Notes: generated by a model not told the origin, from the sequence alone. A stretch of DNA of 64,000 bases from Sesamum alatum (GCA_034509735.1 JACGWO010000006.1:13766645-13830644); one strand, 5' to 3'; counted from the stretch's first letter, positions 44,572 to 56,021 are shown. Made by a program: numbers and translations.

Positions 44572-45029
44572 CATAGTTGCCTAGTCAACGATGGGAACCG
44601 ACCCCTAGACTAAAGGCCGGGAGACAGGCGACAGTAGGACCGTACCCGTACGTATCGAGCGTCGGTAGGACCGCACCTGCGTATAACTCGGAGCCTAAAT
44701 GTTCACACCATAAATTCACCTAGTCTCTAGTGCCATGGACCGTTGCTAGATGGCCACCCATGGTAACGGACTACTTTGGTTATGAAATAACAAAAAGTAG
44801 GTCCAAGTCTAGCTGAAAGGTGAACCTAAAGAGTCACACCCGCTACACCAAATGAAAGGGAATTAATTTGGAATTAATTCCGGGAGAAGGTTTAATTTAA
44901 TGGAATTAAATTATACTTCTTGGAGATTCAAGCTTCGATGAATTATTTGGAATAATCGGGCTTGAGTTCATAAATTAGATTTATGAATTTTACAAAGCAT
45001 GGGCTTTCCTTTTAATTAGATTAAAAGGG

Positions 45030-45395
45030 TGAATTAATTAATTAATGGGCTTGGTATTAAATAGGATTTAATATAAAGTCCATGGACTATTTAATTTGGA
45101 ATTAAATAAAGTCCATTCCATTAATTAATTAATGGGCTTAGTATATTAAATAGGATTTAATATAAAGTCCATGGGACTATTTAATTTAGAATTAAATAAC
45201 CCCATTCTATGGAATTAATTAATGGGCTTGATATTAAATAGGATTTAATATAAAGTCCATGGACTATTTAATTTGGAATTAAATAAAGTCCATTCCATTA
45301 ATTAATTAATGGGCTTAGTATATTAAATAGGATTTTAATATAAAGTCCATGGGAATATTTAATTTAGAATTAAATAGGCCCATTCCATAAAGCCC
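45030..45395 (+). repeat. 88-bp tandem repeat, four copies, in element G LTR
   Basis: The unit is marked by AATGGGCTT (45045, 45132, 45222, 45309; spacing 87-90), followed by TATTAAATAGGATTTAATATAA and AAGTCCATGG. The same array is in the 3' LTR at about 52783-53145. Confidence 0.88.
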
Positions 45396-45560
45396 ATCAA
45401 AATGGATGGACAAGATTTGATCTAGAGAATGATGAGATGAAGGGCCATGATTAATTTGACTTAATCAAAGCCTAATTTGACTAGGATTTGACTAGGTCAA
45501 AATCCTAGTCAAAGTGTGTCTCTTTGGAAGAGTTTGAGAAGGAATAGGAATTCCATCTTC

Positions 45561-45568
45561 TATAAATA
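45561..45568 (+). promoter_or_regulatory. TATA box, element G 5' LTR
   Basis: TATAAATA about 560 bases before the LTR end; identical in the 3' LTR at 53315-53322. Followed by a pyrimidine-rich transcribed-like region. Confidence 0.65.
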
Positions 45569-46129
45569 CTTAAAAAACACACACTTACACCTAGTATTCT
45601 CTACAACTCTCATCTCTCAAATTCCCTCTCAAATTCGTCCACTCCTCTTTCTTCTCTCCAAGAATATTATTTTGTTCTTCTTGATTTATTCAAGGTAGAA
45701 CGTAAGAGACGCCGGTTGCGTTAATTGATAGCGTGTACCGATGTCTCTTCTCCCCAATGATTTTCTTGCTAGCACAAGGGTTCGTTGCTTTCCGGTGCAG
45801 CGAGTGAGATGATTTAGAGGGTCTCTTCTTGAGATCTTGATGCAAAACGGGGAACAATGCATGTAGCCGAACGAAGACAAAACTACAACCGGGTAGGTTC
45901 TTTAATTATGGTTTTCGTTTCTAATTCTATGGCCTCCATGTTGTGTTTTATTGAACATGAGATACACCGAACGCCCGGGAGAATCAAGGGCACACCCCTT
46001 GATTCGTTTATGTATATTATGCATAGTTTAAATTCCATTTAATTATGCTTTGTAATTTTTTATTACGCACTACTTCGCGCTTCCGCTGTTCGCATTAATC
46101 TCCCGGGACGATCCACCGGTTTCTTTCAG

Positions 46130-46141
46130 TGGTATCAGAGC
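46130..46141 (+). promoter_or_regulatory. Primer binding site, initiator tRNA-Met (element G)
   Basis: TGGTATCAGAGC, exact, one base after the LTR end. Confidence 0.9.
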
Positions 46142-46783
46142 CCGGTTCGGTGTATAGGCCTAGAATTCTATGTGCTATGTGCGCTTAAGCATGATAAACG
46201 TGTTTTAATTTACGTTTATAGCATGTTTATCGTGGATATTTATTGGCGTTTAATTTTGCATGGGATTTTGGATCTTGGTTTTCTTGAATGTGTTTATACA
46301 TGTTCTAGGGTTTAATTTATCTTGTGGTTCAGAAAAATTGCATGAAAAATCGAAAAGGAGTGAAAAAACGGCGAACCGGCAGCAGCAGCACGCTGGCCGC
46401 GCGCACAGGGGCGCGACCGGGCGCGCGTGCAGGCAGGGGCCTGCGCGCGCCCGGCCAGCGCGCCCAGCGTGCGCGGACAGCGCGCGCGCTGTGCCGGGCG
46501 CGCGCACGCGCGCGCCTGGCCGGCCGGCTGTGCCGTTTTTCGTTTCTCTCCCGTTTTTGGCTCGTTTTTCAAAACTGTTTTTACTGTATTATTTTTATGA
46601 TATTTTCTGCATTATTCTGAACGCGTTGACTTAGAATATTTATTTTTTTGAGATTTGGAATTTTCTAAAATAAATATTGCTTGGTTGATGAGGAAAGGGT
46701 TTCCTAACAAGATTTAATTTTTGCAATGGTTGCACCAATGATCAAAATTCATATGTGAAATTTCGCAATAATTTCTGCGTTTT

Positions 46784-46800
46784 ATGATGTTGGACATCAT
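46784..46800 (+). promoter_or_regulatory. Leader hairpin with TGG loop
   Basis: ATGATGT-TGG-ACATCAT, a 7-bp stem. The same hairpin is at 32034-32050 (minus strand), and at 20385-20401 with closing pair G-C instead of A-T. Confidence 0.5.
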
Positions 46801-47976
46801 GGTTATTTTATGGTTTGAGCATGAGTAGATCTTAACATGTATTAATATTGCACGAATGTTGGATTTTGGAATTCTTGAATAAATGGGCATATTCTTGAAT
46901 TGTTGATTTTTGTGTTTCAGAAAATTTGATTTTTCTTTATAATTCTGGGAATTTTTCTGAATTAATTAACTTGGGGCATTTTAATTTTGGTTGAGATTTT
47001 ATATTTCATAGAATTAATGTTGCCTTGTTAATTATGGAAAAGGTTTTTCCAACAAAAATCGTTGTGCATAGGTTGCACTATTATCCAATGTTTGGTGTGA
47101 ATATTTTACATGTAGTTTATGCATTTATTTTATGGTATGGATTATCATGGATGTTGGTATAGCATATTTTACGTGGGATATGTATTTGTGCTATTTGTGT
47201 TAATTGATTTGACAAAGGATGATCACAAAGCCCCTAGACCGCATGTATGGTTTATTTACATTTATTTGTTGGGTTGTGGCCTGTGTGCCTCTTTATTTTC
47301 CTCTCTGTCTCTCTTCTAGTGCCTTGGAATAATAAGGTTTTCTCTCTCCCTCCTAATGTACTCCCCCCAAATGTTTAATTGGGGTTTCTTATTTTATGAT
47401 GTAATGAGAGTAGAATTAGTGGTGAGGTTTTATTTCTTTTTGTAAATAAAAGCTGCAAGGAGAAGATAAGCCCAAGGTGTTGGAGGCCCATGGAGGTTGC
47501 CATCAGATGGCCCACGGAGGATCCATGGAGAAGAAGCCCGGTGTAGGCCCACGATGGAGAGCCCAAGAAGATAAAGAGGACTTACAAGGCCCATTGCATG
47601 TAATGGGTTATTAAATCTTGTAATAGTGTAGGGCCTACCCTTAGATTGACCATAGATCCACTGCGGGCTCAGTGGGTCGCATAGGTTTGGGCTTGTGATC
47701 ATCCTACAGGGGCGTGCTAGGCTTTATTTTGCATGCGATGCGTATTATATGCTTATGATTATTCTATATGCTTTATGTATGGTTACATTCACGCTTAGAA
47801 TATTTCTGCCATAACGCACGCAATGCAATACTTAATATATGTGATGAGGTCTCGTTCTATAAAAACTCTCACTTGGTTGAACCAAGTTAAATATAGACCC
47901 TTAATAAATGGACTAGGACTCTGGGAGTCTGTCCAAGCCTTCCATCCATGGCAAAAGTGAGGAAGATCTTTTAGGT

Positions 47977-48091
47977 CGATAGCGTGGTCTCACGAGTCGT
48001 GGCACGACTATCGTGCTTAAAAGAAGCTGCACTTTGTCATGAATGATGAGTAGACTGCTGTTACCTGTCTCAAGAGTCGTGGAGGTAGCAG
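47977..48091 (+). promoter_or_regulatory. Twin conserved-loop RNA hairpins, element G leader
   Basis: Hairpin 1 (47977-48013): CGATAG-CGTG pairs with CACG-(A)-CTATCG, loop GTCTCACGAGTCGTGG. Hairpin 2 (48058-48091): CTGTTACC pairs with GGTAGCAG, loop TGTCTCAAGAGTCGTGGA. They end about 350 bases before the gag start. Loop core and spacing are conserved in elements B, D and E. The role in RNA dimerisation or packaging is inferred from similarity of layout to retroviral dimer-initiation stems. Confidence 0.6.
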
Positions 48092-48443
48092 TGAGTCTAT
48101 GAATCGGTTGATTGGGTAGGGTCTAACGCCCGAATAACGTGATTCGCTTGGAGTCCTCGGGATCACGTGAAAGGGTGAGGCAATTATCTTGGGAATCTCG
48201 TGGAACGAGAATGGTATGGAATACCTCCCACGGGTTCTTTTCCCATGCGAATCGTAAAAGCGGGGTATGGGGGAGATCGCTGTGGATCCCGAGCCCACTA
48301 GGAAAGGATTTCCCGAAAACAACGTTTGAGAGTGCCGTGTTTTCGTAGAAATAGTGGGAGAGGTTAAGGACTAAAGACCGAGACTTAACCAAAAATATTA
48401 CTTCATTCTACTTATTATTTTCTGCTTTACATATATGTTGTGA

Positions 48444-51400
48444 ATGTCTAAGAATCCACCAAACACATCACTAAGAGGCTCATTAAAAAGGAACCAATTA
48501 CACGAATTGACTGCGAAATCTTAAGATGGTCTTAGATTTCCAGAACCTTAACTCACATACCGGAATGAGGACATTCCTCAGCGCTTGCCGGAGGGGTCGA
48601 CAACTAAGGCAACGCTTGGCGTTCAAAAGTTGAAGGATGACCACCGGCAAATAGGATATAATGATGTTGGCTCAAACTATGCTTCGCTTGCATCATGTCT
48701 ATATGGTCTTGGACCAGCATGTGGGGTAAAATGCAACGAAGGCATGTTTGGAGCTAAGATGATGGAAAGGATGTCGGTACAAAGAACATGGAGTGATGAT
48801 GCAATCCCTAGTGGAGAAGCTCAAAAGACCTCCATGTCAGTCTTGAAAAGGAGACGTACATTGACATGATCCTTCAGTCTCTTCCTCCCTCCTACGAACC
48901 ATTAATTATCAACATGAATGAGCTTAGAATAGATCTTCATAGGTTGGTAATTATGTCGGTCTAGTACGAGGCAACGATTGCAAAATCTGCGCCGTCGGTA
49001 CTAGTAGGAGAGGCTTCAACCTCCATAGCGAAAGGCAAGGGTGCCAGACGCTAAAAGAGGAAGAAGGGTAAGGTAACATCAACTATTGCAGCACTTCAAG
49101 TGTTGTTCCTTTACAACACAAGGTGGAGGTAAAGGAAAGAGCAAAAGGTTCAAGCAGTCAAGTTCATAGATTCTAAGAACGTAAGCATTTACTGTCGTAA
49201 AGAGGGCCATTGGAAAGGGGAGTATTCTAAACCTCTCTCCAATGTAGGTAAAATTTGATATTGAGTATTGACATGATCTCTATTTGGTATTTGATACCAT
49301 TCCTATCACTAATCTGCAGGTGGTTTGCAGAAAGTGAATAAGGACTTAAAAGCCAAGAACAGTTCTAGGATTCAACAATGACAAGGTCCATTGATGAAAA
49401 GGACTAGAGACTTGTTAGGCTCATAATCGTGATCATGTTAGGATAATATAGGAATTACGTAACCTAGCATGATCAAAAGTATGTGTCTTTGTTGGACAAA
49501 GGTTTTATTACATACATATTTGATCAAACAAAATTATTGAATAATGATTCATGTTTGCTAGTACGTAAATTCCTAAAATACCATCCCATAAAAGGTTTAT
49601 GGATACTCAAAATTCAAATTATCTAAATGGATTAATCAAGACCAACTTGCAGATTTGGCATCTACAACAGCTAGGACATTTCTTCTTATTAAAAGATAAG
49701 TAAATTGGAAAGTTTGATGAATCTAGAAATAGATGATTCGAATCGACTAAATTTACAAGTCTTTTATGAAGAAGAAAGTCCGAAAGCTCTTTGTTGGACA
49801 AAGTAGGCTTGCCAGATAGTCTATTGGAAGGGAGCCAATAAGACAACTGTAGGTTACTAATACACAAGACCATAAGAGGGTTCAAAAGTCTAAAGGTCCC
49901 ATAGGAGGTTTGGGAATTAGACTTAAGGAGGTGAACCATAAATGGTTGCAAAATTAAACCTGTTTCGATAGGATCGAAAAGGCCGTGTATTTAGTGGGAG
50001 CTCTTGAGCATCCAAGTTGAGAATGGAATTCTCAATGAAACGTTTCCTGTAAAGGCCAAGTATGACGGTCTCTGATAAAGGGAACGATCGAGTCTCGTTA
50101 GACGAAGATCGATCGAAGTTTCGCCCAATTACCTTAGCCCGTGTAGACGTAGACTCAAAATTGCCAACATAAGGAACGTGGCACTTTGCTAGGAGTCACG
50201 CACAAGGAGCCATGGTTTGGCAAGCCTGTGTCCCGACAAAGTCCTTGAGCATGTAGAGGATCCTACATACGTCAAGGGACTAGTGGGAGACAAATTAGAT
50301 TCGATGTCTAATTTGTACAAGTTTACGAAAGAATAATACTAACGTTGCTTAGAATCGCATTTCTTAAATTGATCATATTCCAAGAACGAACCCGAATGTC
50401 GTAAGAGGTACGAGTGATCGGGATATGTTCGGTCAAATTTGGATAGTAATCCAAATGACCTGCGGAACGTGATGTTGGACATCGTAGTAGGATTTATGGA
50501 GAGGAGCCATAGAATCCGCTAGGAAATTCAAACAAGGTTTGAAACATCGCATAACTGGAATATTCGTTTTGACGAGCTCATACGGAGCATGACTCGGTCT
50601 TAAACGACGTAGGTGATCAGTGGGAGTAGAAATGGTGTTCCAAGTGTTTAAGTGTGTAATATCTTGATTCATGGATGAATTCAAGGCATTAGGAATCACT
50701 AAAACACAAACTGTAACTCACGAAAATTCTCGATGACATTTTAGGGATCCCACATACATATCATGAATTGAGCTTTTCAAAGACTCAGTCATGGTGGACT
50801 GATGAGAAAAGCTCATATATGTAGAGGGACAAGTTGTTCGAGACTCAGCCATAGTAAGACTGATGAGAAAACTTGGATACTATGCATAAAGCATCAAGCC
50901 ATTCAAGACTTAGTCACGGTGGACTAATGAGAAGGCTTGCTTGTTGAGTATCCCCTACGTCTTAAACCTAGGCAAACATATGATATGTTTACTCGGTGCA
51001 TAGGAACCGATGTTGAGAGTGCTTCTAGCATGGCTCAACATAAATTGGTAATGCACTGCGGGGTTGAAGACAGCAATCAAGAACGATCCTTAGTACCTGA
51101 ATAAGGACTAAAGATGTGTTCATGATGCACCGTCTATTGAGAGTTGTTTTTGGAAGGCTAAAGCAATACTAGCTTCCAGAGCATAAGTGAAAACCAGTTA
51201 GTCTCAAAGGTATGCACAGTCAGGCCCAATGACGAGTGCATCGGATAGTGGTTACTGATAAAGACCGCATCCATAGGATGGACGTGGCGCCTAGCACGAC
51301 CAAGCCATGTTCGCCTATATGGCAGGCAGCTTGGCTATGGGAGTATTGGCACGAGATCTCATCACAAGATCCACGAAAATATTCTTAGACAACCACCATC

Positions 51401-51546
51401 TCTAAGAGGCAATGGTGGATAGAGGTAATACGGTTAGACCGTATTGCTTCGCAAGGAAATATAAGCGGACTCACAATACCTTAGTCGGTATCGTAGATTA
51501 CTCATACTCAGTGGATTCTGAACAAAGTGGGTAATTGACTTATTGG
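48444..51546 (+). pseudogene. Element G gag-pol remnant, extensively decayed
   Basis: The gag start MSKNPPN at 48444 is followed by fragments: NDVGSNYASL-like gag, a zinc-knuckle-like CRKEGHWKGEYS near 49190, a pre-integrase-like stretch near 49690-49830 (LMNLEIDDSNRLNLQ), and RT/RNase H-like words near 50640-51540. No ORF exceeds about 110 codons. Catalytic motifs of protease, integrase and RT are not found. Pre-integrase to LTR is about 1.9 kb, well short of a complete pol, and the shortened layout is shared with element C. Confidence 0.8.
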
Positions 51547-51559
51547 TCAAGTGGGAGAT
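51547..51559 (+). promoter_or_regulatory. Polypurine tract, element G
   Basis: CAAGTGGGAGAT directly before the LTR start at 51560. Intact although the coding region is dead. Confidence 0.75.
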
Positions 51560-53885
51560 TGTTAGAATAGGTGACCAGAAAGTCAATGGTATTGGCTGTT
51601 CTGAGAACCATTCGCCAATCTGTGAACAAGTAATATTATGTTAATGAATGTGGTAAGGATTCATAGGCATGAGTTTGTTGTACTTACTGCTTGCATCGTT
51701 ACGATGTCACAACAAACGCCCACAGACTGAAATAACATTTCGGGAAATTGGAACTACGCTTGGAGGTAGGTTCATGAAATCAGTTTCGCCGAATCAGTCT
51801 GAAATACTCCAAGTCAAAGGAATCTCGAGACAGGGCATCGAGAATCCATTTGAGACTTGCACTAAGCATCTGCTGTCGTGTTTCATCGACGGGTGACGAG
51901 GATCGTCTAAGCAGTGTTAGTGGGTCGGTCTGCTGGGGAGCGGCCGACTGAGGTGACTCGCGGGAATCGTCATATAGAAGCTACTCGGGCTTGGTCGGTA
52001 TGACTCGTATTCCCGGTTCCGATAGTACGGGATTAGTCCTCGGACTTGAGGATCACGGCAGTCCCCTACATACTAAGGCTGTATCTTGGATCTGGTGAAA
52101 TTTGACCAATTATATCACATGGTCATCATAAGCCTCGTCCAGTGCAGTCGGAGTATGTAAGAACGGTGAATTCCAAGATAGGATCTGTCCCCTGTCAAAG
52201 GATATGACAGCAAGATCTCCTATGCGCTCGGAGATGGTTTAGACTCACAAAGTCTATGGCCATAGCACTTGATGTAGTGGGAAAGGATTTCCTACGTCGA
52301 GTTAAACCTATCTCGAGCATTATGCATAGTTGCCTAGTCAACGATGGGAACCGACCCCTAGACTAAAGGCCGGGAGACAGGCGACAGTAGGACCGTACCC
52401 ATACGTATCGAGCGTCGGTAGGACCGCACCTGCGTATAACTCGGAGCCTAAATGTTCACACCATAAATTCACCTAGTCTCTAGTGCCATGGACCGTTGCT
52501 AGATGGCCACCCATGGTAACGGACTACTTTGGTTATGAAATAACAAAAAGTAGGTCCAAGTCTAGCTGAAAGGTGAACCTAAAGAGTCACACCCGCTACA
52601 CCAAATGAAACGGAATTAATTTGGAATTAATTCCGGGAGAAGGTTTAATTTAATGGAATTAAATTATACTTCTTGGAGATTCAAGCTTCGATGAATTATT
52701 TGGAATAATCGGGCTTGAGTTCATAAATTAGATTTATGAATTTTACAAAGCATGGGCTTTCCTTTTAATTAGATTAAAAGGGTGAATTAATTAATTAATG
52801 GGCTTGGTATTAAATAGGATTTAATATAAAGTCCATGGACTATTTAATTTGGAATTAAATAAAGTCCATTCCATTAATTAATTAATGGGCTTAGTATATT
52901 AAATAGGATTTAATATAAAGTCCATGGGACTATTTAATTTAGAATTAAATAACCCCATTCTATGGAATTAATTAATGGGCTTGATATTAAATAGGATTTA
53001 ATATAAAGTCCATGGACTATTTAATTTGGAATTAAATAAAGTCCATTCCATTAATTAATTAATGGGCTTAGTATATTAAATAGGATTTTAATATAAAGTC
53101 CATGGGAATATTTAATTTAGAATTAAATAGGCCCATTCCATAAAGCCCATCAAAATGGATGGACAAGATTTTGATCTAGAGAATGATGAGATGAAGGGCC
53201 ATGATTAATTTGACTTAATCAAAGCCTAATTTGACTAGGATTTGACTAGGTCAAAATCCTAGTCAAAGTGTGTCTCTTTGGAAGAGTTTGAGAAGGAATA
53301 GGAATTCCATCTTCTATAAATACTTAAAAAACACACACTTACACCTAGTATTCTCTACAACTCTCATCTCTCAAATTCCCTCTCAAATTCGTCCACTCCT
53401 CTTTCTTCTCTCCAAGAATATTATTTTGTTCTTCTTGATTTATTCAAGGTAGAACGTAAGAGACGCCGGTTGCGTTAATTGATAGCGTGTACCGATGTCT
53501 CTTCTCCCCAATGATTTTCTTGCTACCACAAGGGTTCGTTGCTTTCCGGTGCAGCGAGTGAGATGATTTAGAGGGTCTCTTCTTGAGATCTTGGTGCAAA
53601 ACGGGGAACAATGCATGTAGCCGAACGAAGACAAAAACTACAACCGGGTAGGTTCTTTAATTATGGTTTTCGTTTCTAATTCTATGGCCTCCATGTTGTG
53701 TTTTATTGAACATGAGATACACCGAACGCCCGGGAGAATCAAGGGCACACCCCTTGATTCGTTTATGTATATTATGCATAGTTTTAAATTCCATTTAATT
53801 ATGCTTTGTAATTTTTTATTACGCACTACTTCGCGCTTCCCGCTGTTCGCATTAATCTCCCGGGACGATCCACCGATTTCTTTCA
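51560..53885 (+). repeat. Element G 3' LTR, 2326 bp
   Basis: Starts TGTTAGAATAGGTGACC and ends GATTTCTTTCA. The following GCTAC (53886-53890) is the probable target-site copy; its partner was removed with the 5' end of the element. Confidence 0.9.
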
Positions 53886-54561
53886 GCTACTGTCAGTGCT
53901 ATGACAGGAGATGCATCGTATCTTAGAATCTACTATCACGCTGCACATCTTAACTGCACTACATAGGGCTTATGACTACTCAGTAACTGCGACTTGGTAA
54001 TCTCTCACCATGCCTAAGATACAGGCATGGTGTTCAGGTGATATCAGTAATCCCTCAAGTCCAAGGATCAACTTGAACTGTTGGAACTGGGAACACAAGT
54101 CATACCTAAGTGACCCTACTCAAGGTCCTCCGTAAGACGGTTCCCACGAGTCACCTCAGTCAGCTGCCACCTAGCTAGCTGACCCACTAACACTGCAATG
54201 GACGAGCCTCATCACTGGTCAATGAAACACGACAGCAGATGCTTAGTGCAAGCCTCAAGTGGATTCTCGATGCCCTTTCTCGAGATTCCTTGACTTAGAG
54301 AATTTCAGACCGATTCGGCAAAACTGATTTCATGAACCTACCATCTAATGCGTAGTTCCAATTTCCTGAAATGTGGTTTCAGTCTGTGGGCTTTGTTTGT
54401 GCAGTGAACAATTATAATAAAGCAGTAAAGTGAACACAGACAAAGTATAAGCCAGATGAATATCACTTTCTTATTCATTGTAGTTTATTAAAACTCTGAA
54501 ATTGTCAGACATAGGTTACATTCGGCTAATTAGATTGGCTTCATGGTCACCTATTCTAACA
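53886..54561 (-). repeat. Element F 5' LTR, outer part
   Basis: Homologous to 27117-27792 of element E. The minus strand starts TGTTAGAATAGGTGACC at 54561. It joins 44571 if element G is removed. Confidence 0.88.
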
Positions 54562-54657
54562 GATTTCGCACCCAGAAATACTCAAATCAAATTCAAAGAA
54601 TTTATTTGTAATAGTTTCTTATTTCAATAAATTCAGGAACATGAAAATCTGTTTACA
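54562..54657 (+). repeat. Tat element 5' LTR, last part
   Basis: GATTT (target copy), then CGCACCCAGAAATAC ... TTTCAATAAATTCAGG ... TCTGTTTACA, matching the end of LTR copy C. The primer-site region AATTTTGGCATGCCCAG follows; I do not assign the tRNA. Confidence 0.8.
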
Positions 54658-54726
54658 AATTTTGGCATGCCCAGTAGGACCGGGCTACCTCTCATCTCTT
54701 CTCTTCAACAAGTCCGAAGTATTTCG

Positions 54727-55995
54727 ATGGACACTCAAAGAAAAGCTGTGAAGACAGTGAATTCCAAACTCGCCACATCATAGTCTTCAAGTTCAAGTAC
54801 CAAGAGTCTAGGTGTTACTACGAGAAGCATGTCGAAGAAACTTAAAGAATCTTCCCAGATGACTCCTCCCATTGAGTCTGCTCATAAGTACGTTTGCACC
54901 TAGCCATGTAAGTAAAGATGACCTAGGTAAATCTCCTCCGTCCTCTCCTCGCTCCGTGTCTAGCTACTCCTTCACAACGCACGTGGCTCTGGTCATGGTG
55001 ATGAATGCTACAACCTTAGAAGAGCAAATTGCAAGATGCCCAAAGCTAGGTCGATCAACAAGCCAGACAACGCAACACAAGCCAGATTCGGGGGAAACAG
55101 GTTGAGGCTCATGATGAAGCAGAAGTATCCACAAAGCAACATTATATCAAGAAAGATAAACCTGCAAAAGAGCTTCAAGTCTCGTCTGATAGATTGATTC
55201 CTCTAGACCAACTGAAAGAATTCATCGAAGGGACCATTAGGAGAAAGATTGAGGAAAGCCCAAGGTCATCCTTTACTTACTCCAAACCGTACACTCCAAG
55301 AATTGACATCTTGAAGATGCCGATGGGCTACCAACCACTAAAGTTCCAACAATTTGACAGTAAAGGTAATCCTAAGTAACACGTCGCTCACTATGCCGAA
55401 ACATGCAACAACGCTGAAGCATATGGGATCACCTAGTCAAATAGTTTATCCGATCACTGAAAGGCGATACATTTGATTGGTATACTCATTTGGAGGCCGG
55501 TTCAATTGATGGATAGGAACAACTAGAGAAAGAATTTCTCAATAGATTTTATAGCACTAGGCGGATTGTCAGCATGATTGGGCTTACAAACTCCTGCCAG
55601 TAGAAGGATGAGCCAGTCATCGATTATATCAATAGGTGGAGGAATCTAAGCTTTAACTGCAAAGATCGGTTATCTGAAGCTTCCGCTTGAGATGTGCATT
55701 CAAGGGATGCATTGAGTCCTTCGGTAAATTTTTCAAGGAGTCCTACCCAGATCATTTGAAGATTTAGCCACTTGAGCACATGATATGGAGTTAAGTATGA
55801 CAGCGAGTGGAGCGGAAAGGCCACCTTTCCAAGAACCCCACAGAATCAAGGAAAGGCAAGAAATCAAGAAAGGGGGCAAACCTTTTTCAAAAACTCCATG
55901 CAAGGAATCAATAGCAGTGAATGTAGCACTATTCAAGTTTAGGAGCGCAACAAAAGACAACGTTACCCCGAAGAATAACGCTTCTTACGAGAGAT
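54727..55995 (+). pseudogene. Tat element gag
   Basis: Ty3/gypsy Gag. The start at 54727 reads MDTQRKAVKTVNSK, followed by STKSLGVTTRSMSKKLKESS. The retrotransposon-gag core is clear in a broken frame at about 55445-55690: KQFIRSLKGDTFDWYTHLEAGSIDG, QLEKEFLNRFYSTRRIVSM, DEPVIDYINRWRNLSFNCKDRLSE. A piece at 55194-55379 (DQLKEFIEGTIRRKIEESPR, IDILKMPMGYQPLKFQQFD) precedes it. Many stops. It lies 70 bases after the LTR end. The protein would form the particle shell. Confidence 0.85.
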
Positions 55996-56021
55996 CGCAA
56001 AAAAAATAAAGTCTGAAGGAA

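Larger units (their letters stand above)
44572..46128 (+). repeat. Element G 5' LTR (5'-truncated)
   Basis: Corresponds to 52325-53885. Contains four copies of an 88-bp repeat (45030-45395), TATA box TATAAATA at 45561-45568, and ends GGTTTCTTTCA. The short ORFs inside, repeated identically at 53270-53926, are not genes. Confidence 0.9.
46142..48443 (+). other. Element G leader
   Basis: 2.3 kb untranslated leader: GC island (46370-46545), two AGGAAA/TTTCC-type hairpin blocks (around 46690 and 47036), hairpin ATGATGT-TGG-ACATCAT (46784-46800), a conserved block with GGGCTCAGTGGGTCGCATAGG (47664 on), and the twin hairpins at 47977-48091. ORFs here are composition artefacts. Confidence 0.7.
44572..53885 (+). 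mobile_element. Copia element G, young but non-coding
   Basis: Forward copia element inserted in the LTR of F: truncated 5' LTR (44572-46128), PBS, 2.3-kb leader, decayed gag-pol (48444-51546), PPT and 3' LTR (51560-53885). The aligned LTRs differ by 5 substitutions and 4 one-base indels over about 1557 bases. The first 765 bases of the 5' LTR and about 13 bases of the host LTR are deleted at a CATAG microhomology. Confidence 0.88.
42280..54561 (-). mobile_element. Copia element F, deletion derivative, split by element G
   Basis: Reverse-oriented: 5' LTR (54561-53886 continued 44571-43275), PBS, leader, then directly a 231-bp LTR tail (42510-42280). Gag, pol and most of the 3' LTR are absent. 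Flanked by TATTT (42275-42279) and GATTT (54562-54566), a 5-bp target duplication with one change; the homologous uninterrupted LTR copy C has GATTT. The LTR tail and the matching 5' LTR part differ at about 11 of 231 positions. Confidence 0.82.

Noticed and set aside
45516..45698. Identical small ORFs at 45516-45698 and 53270-53452
   Set aside because: They are identical because they are the two LTRs of element G, not conserved genes.
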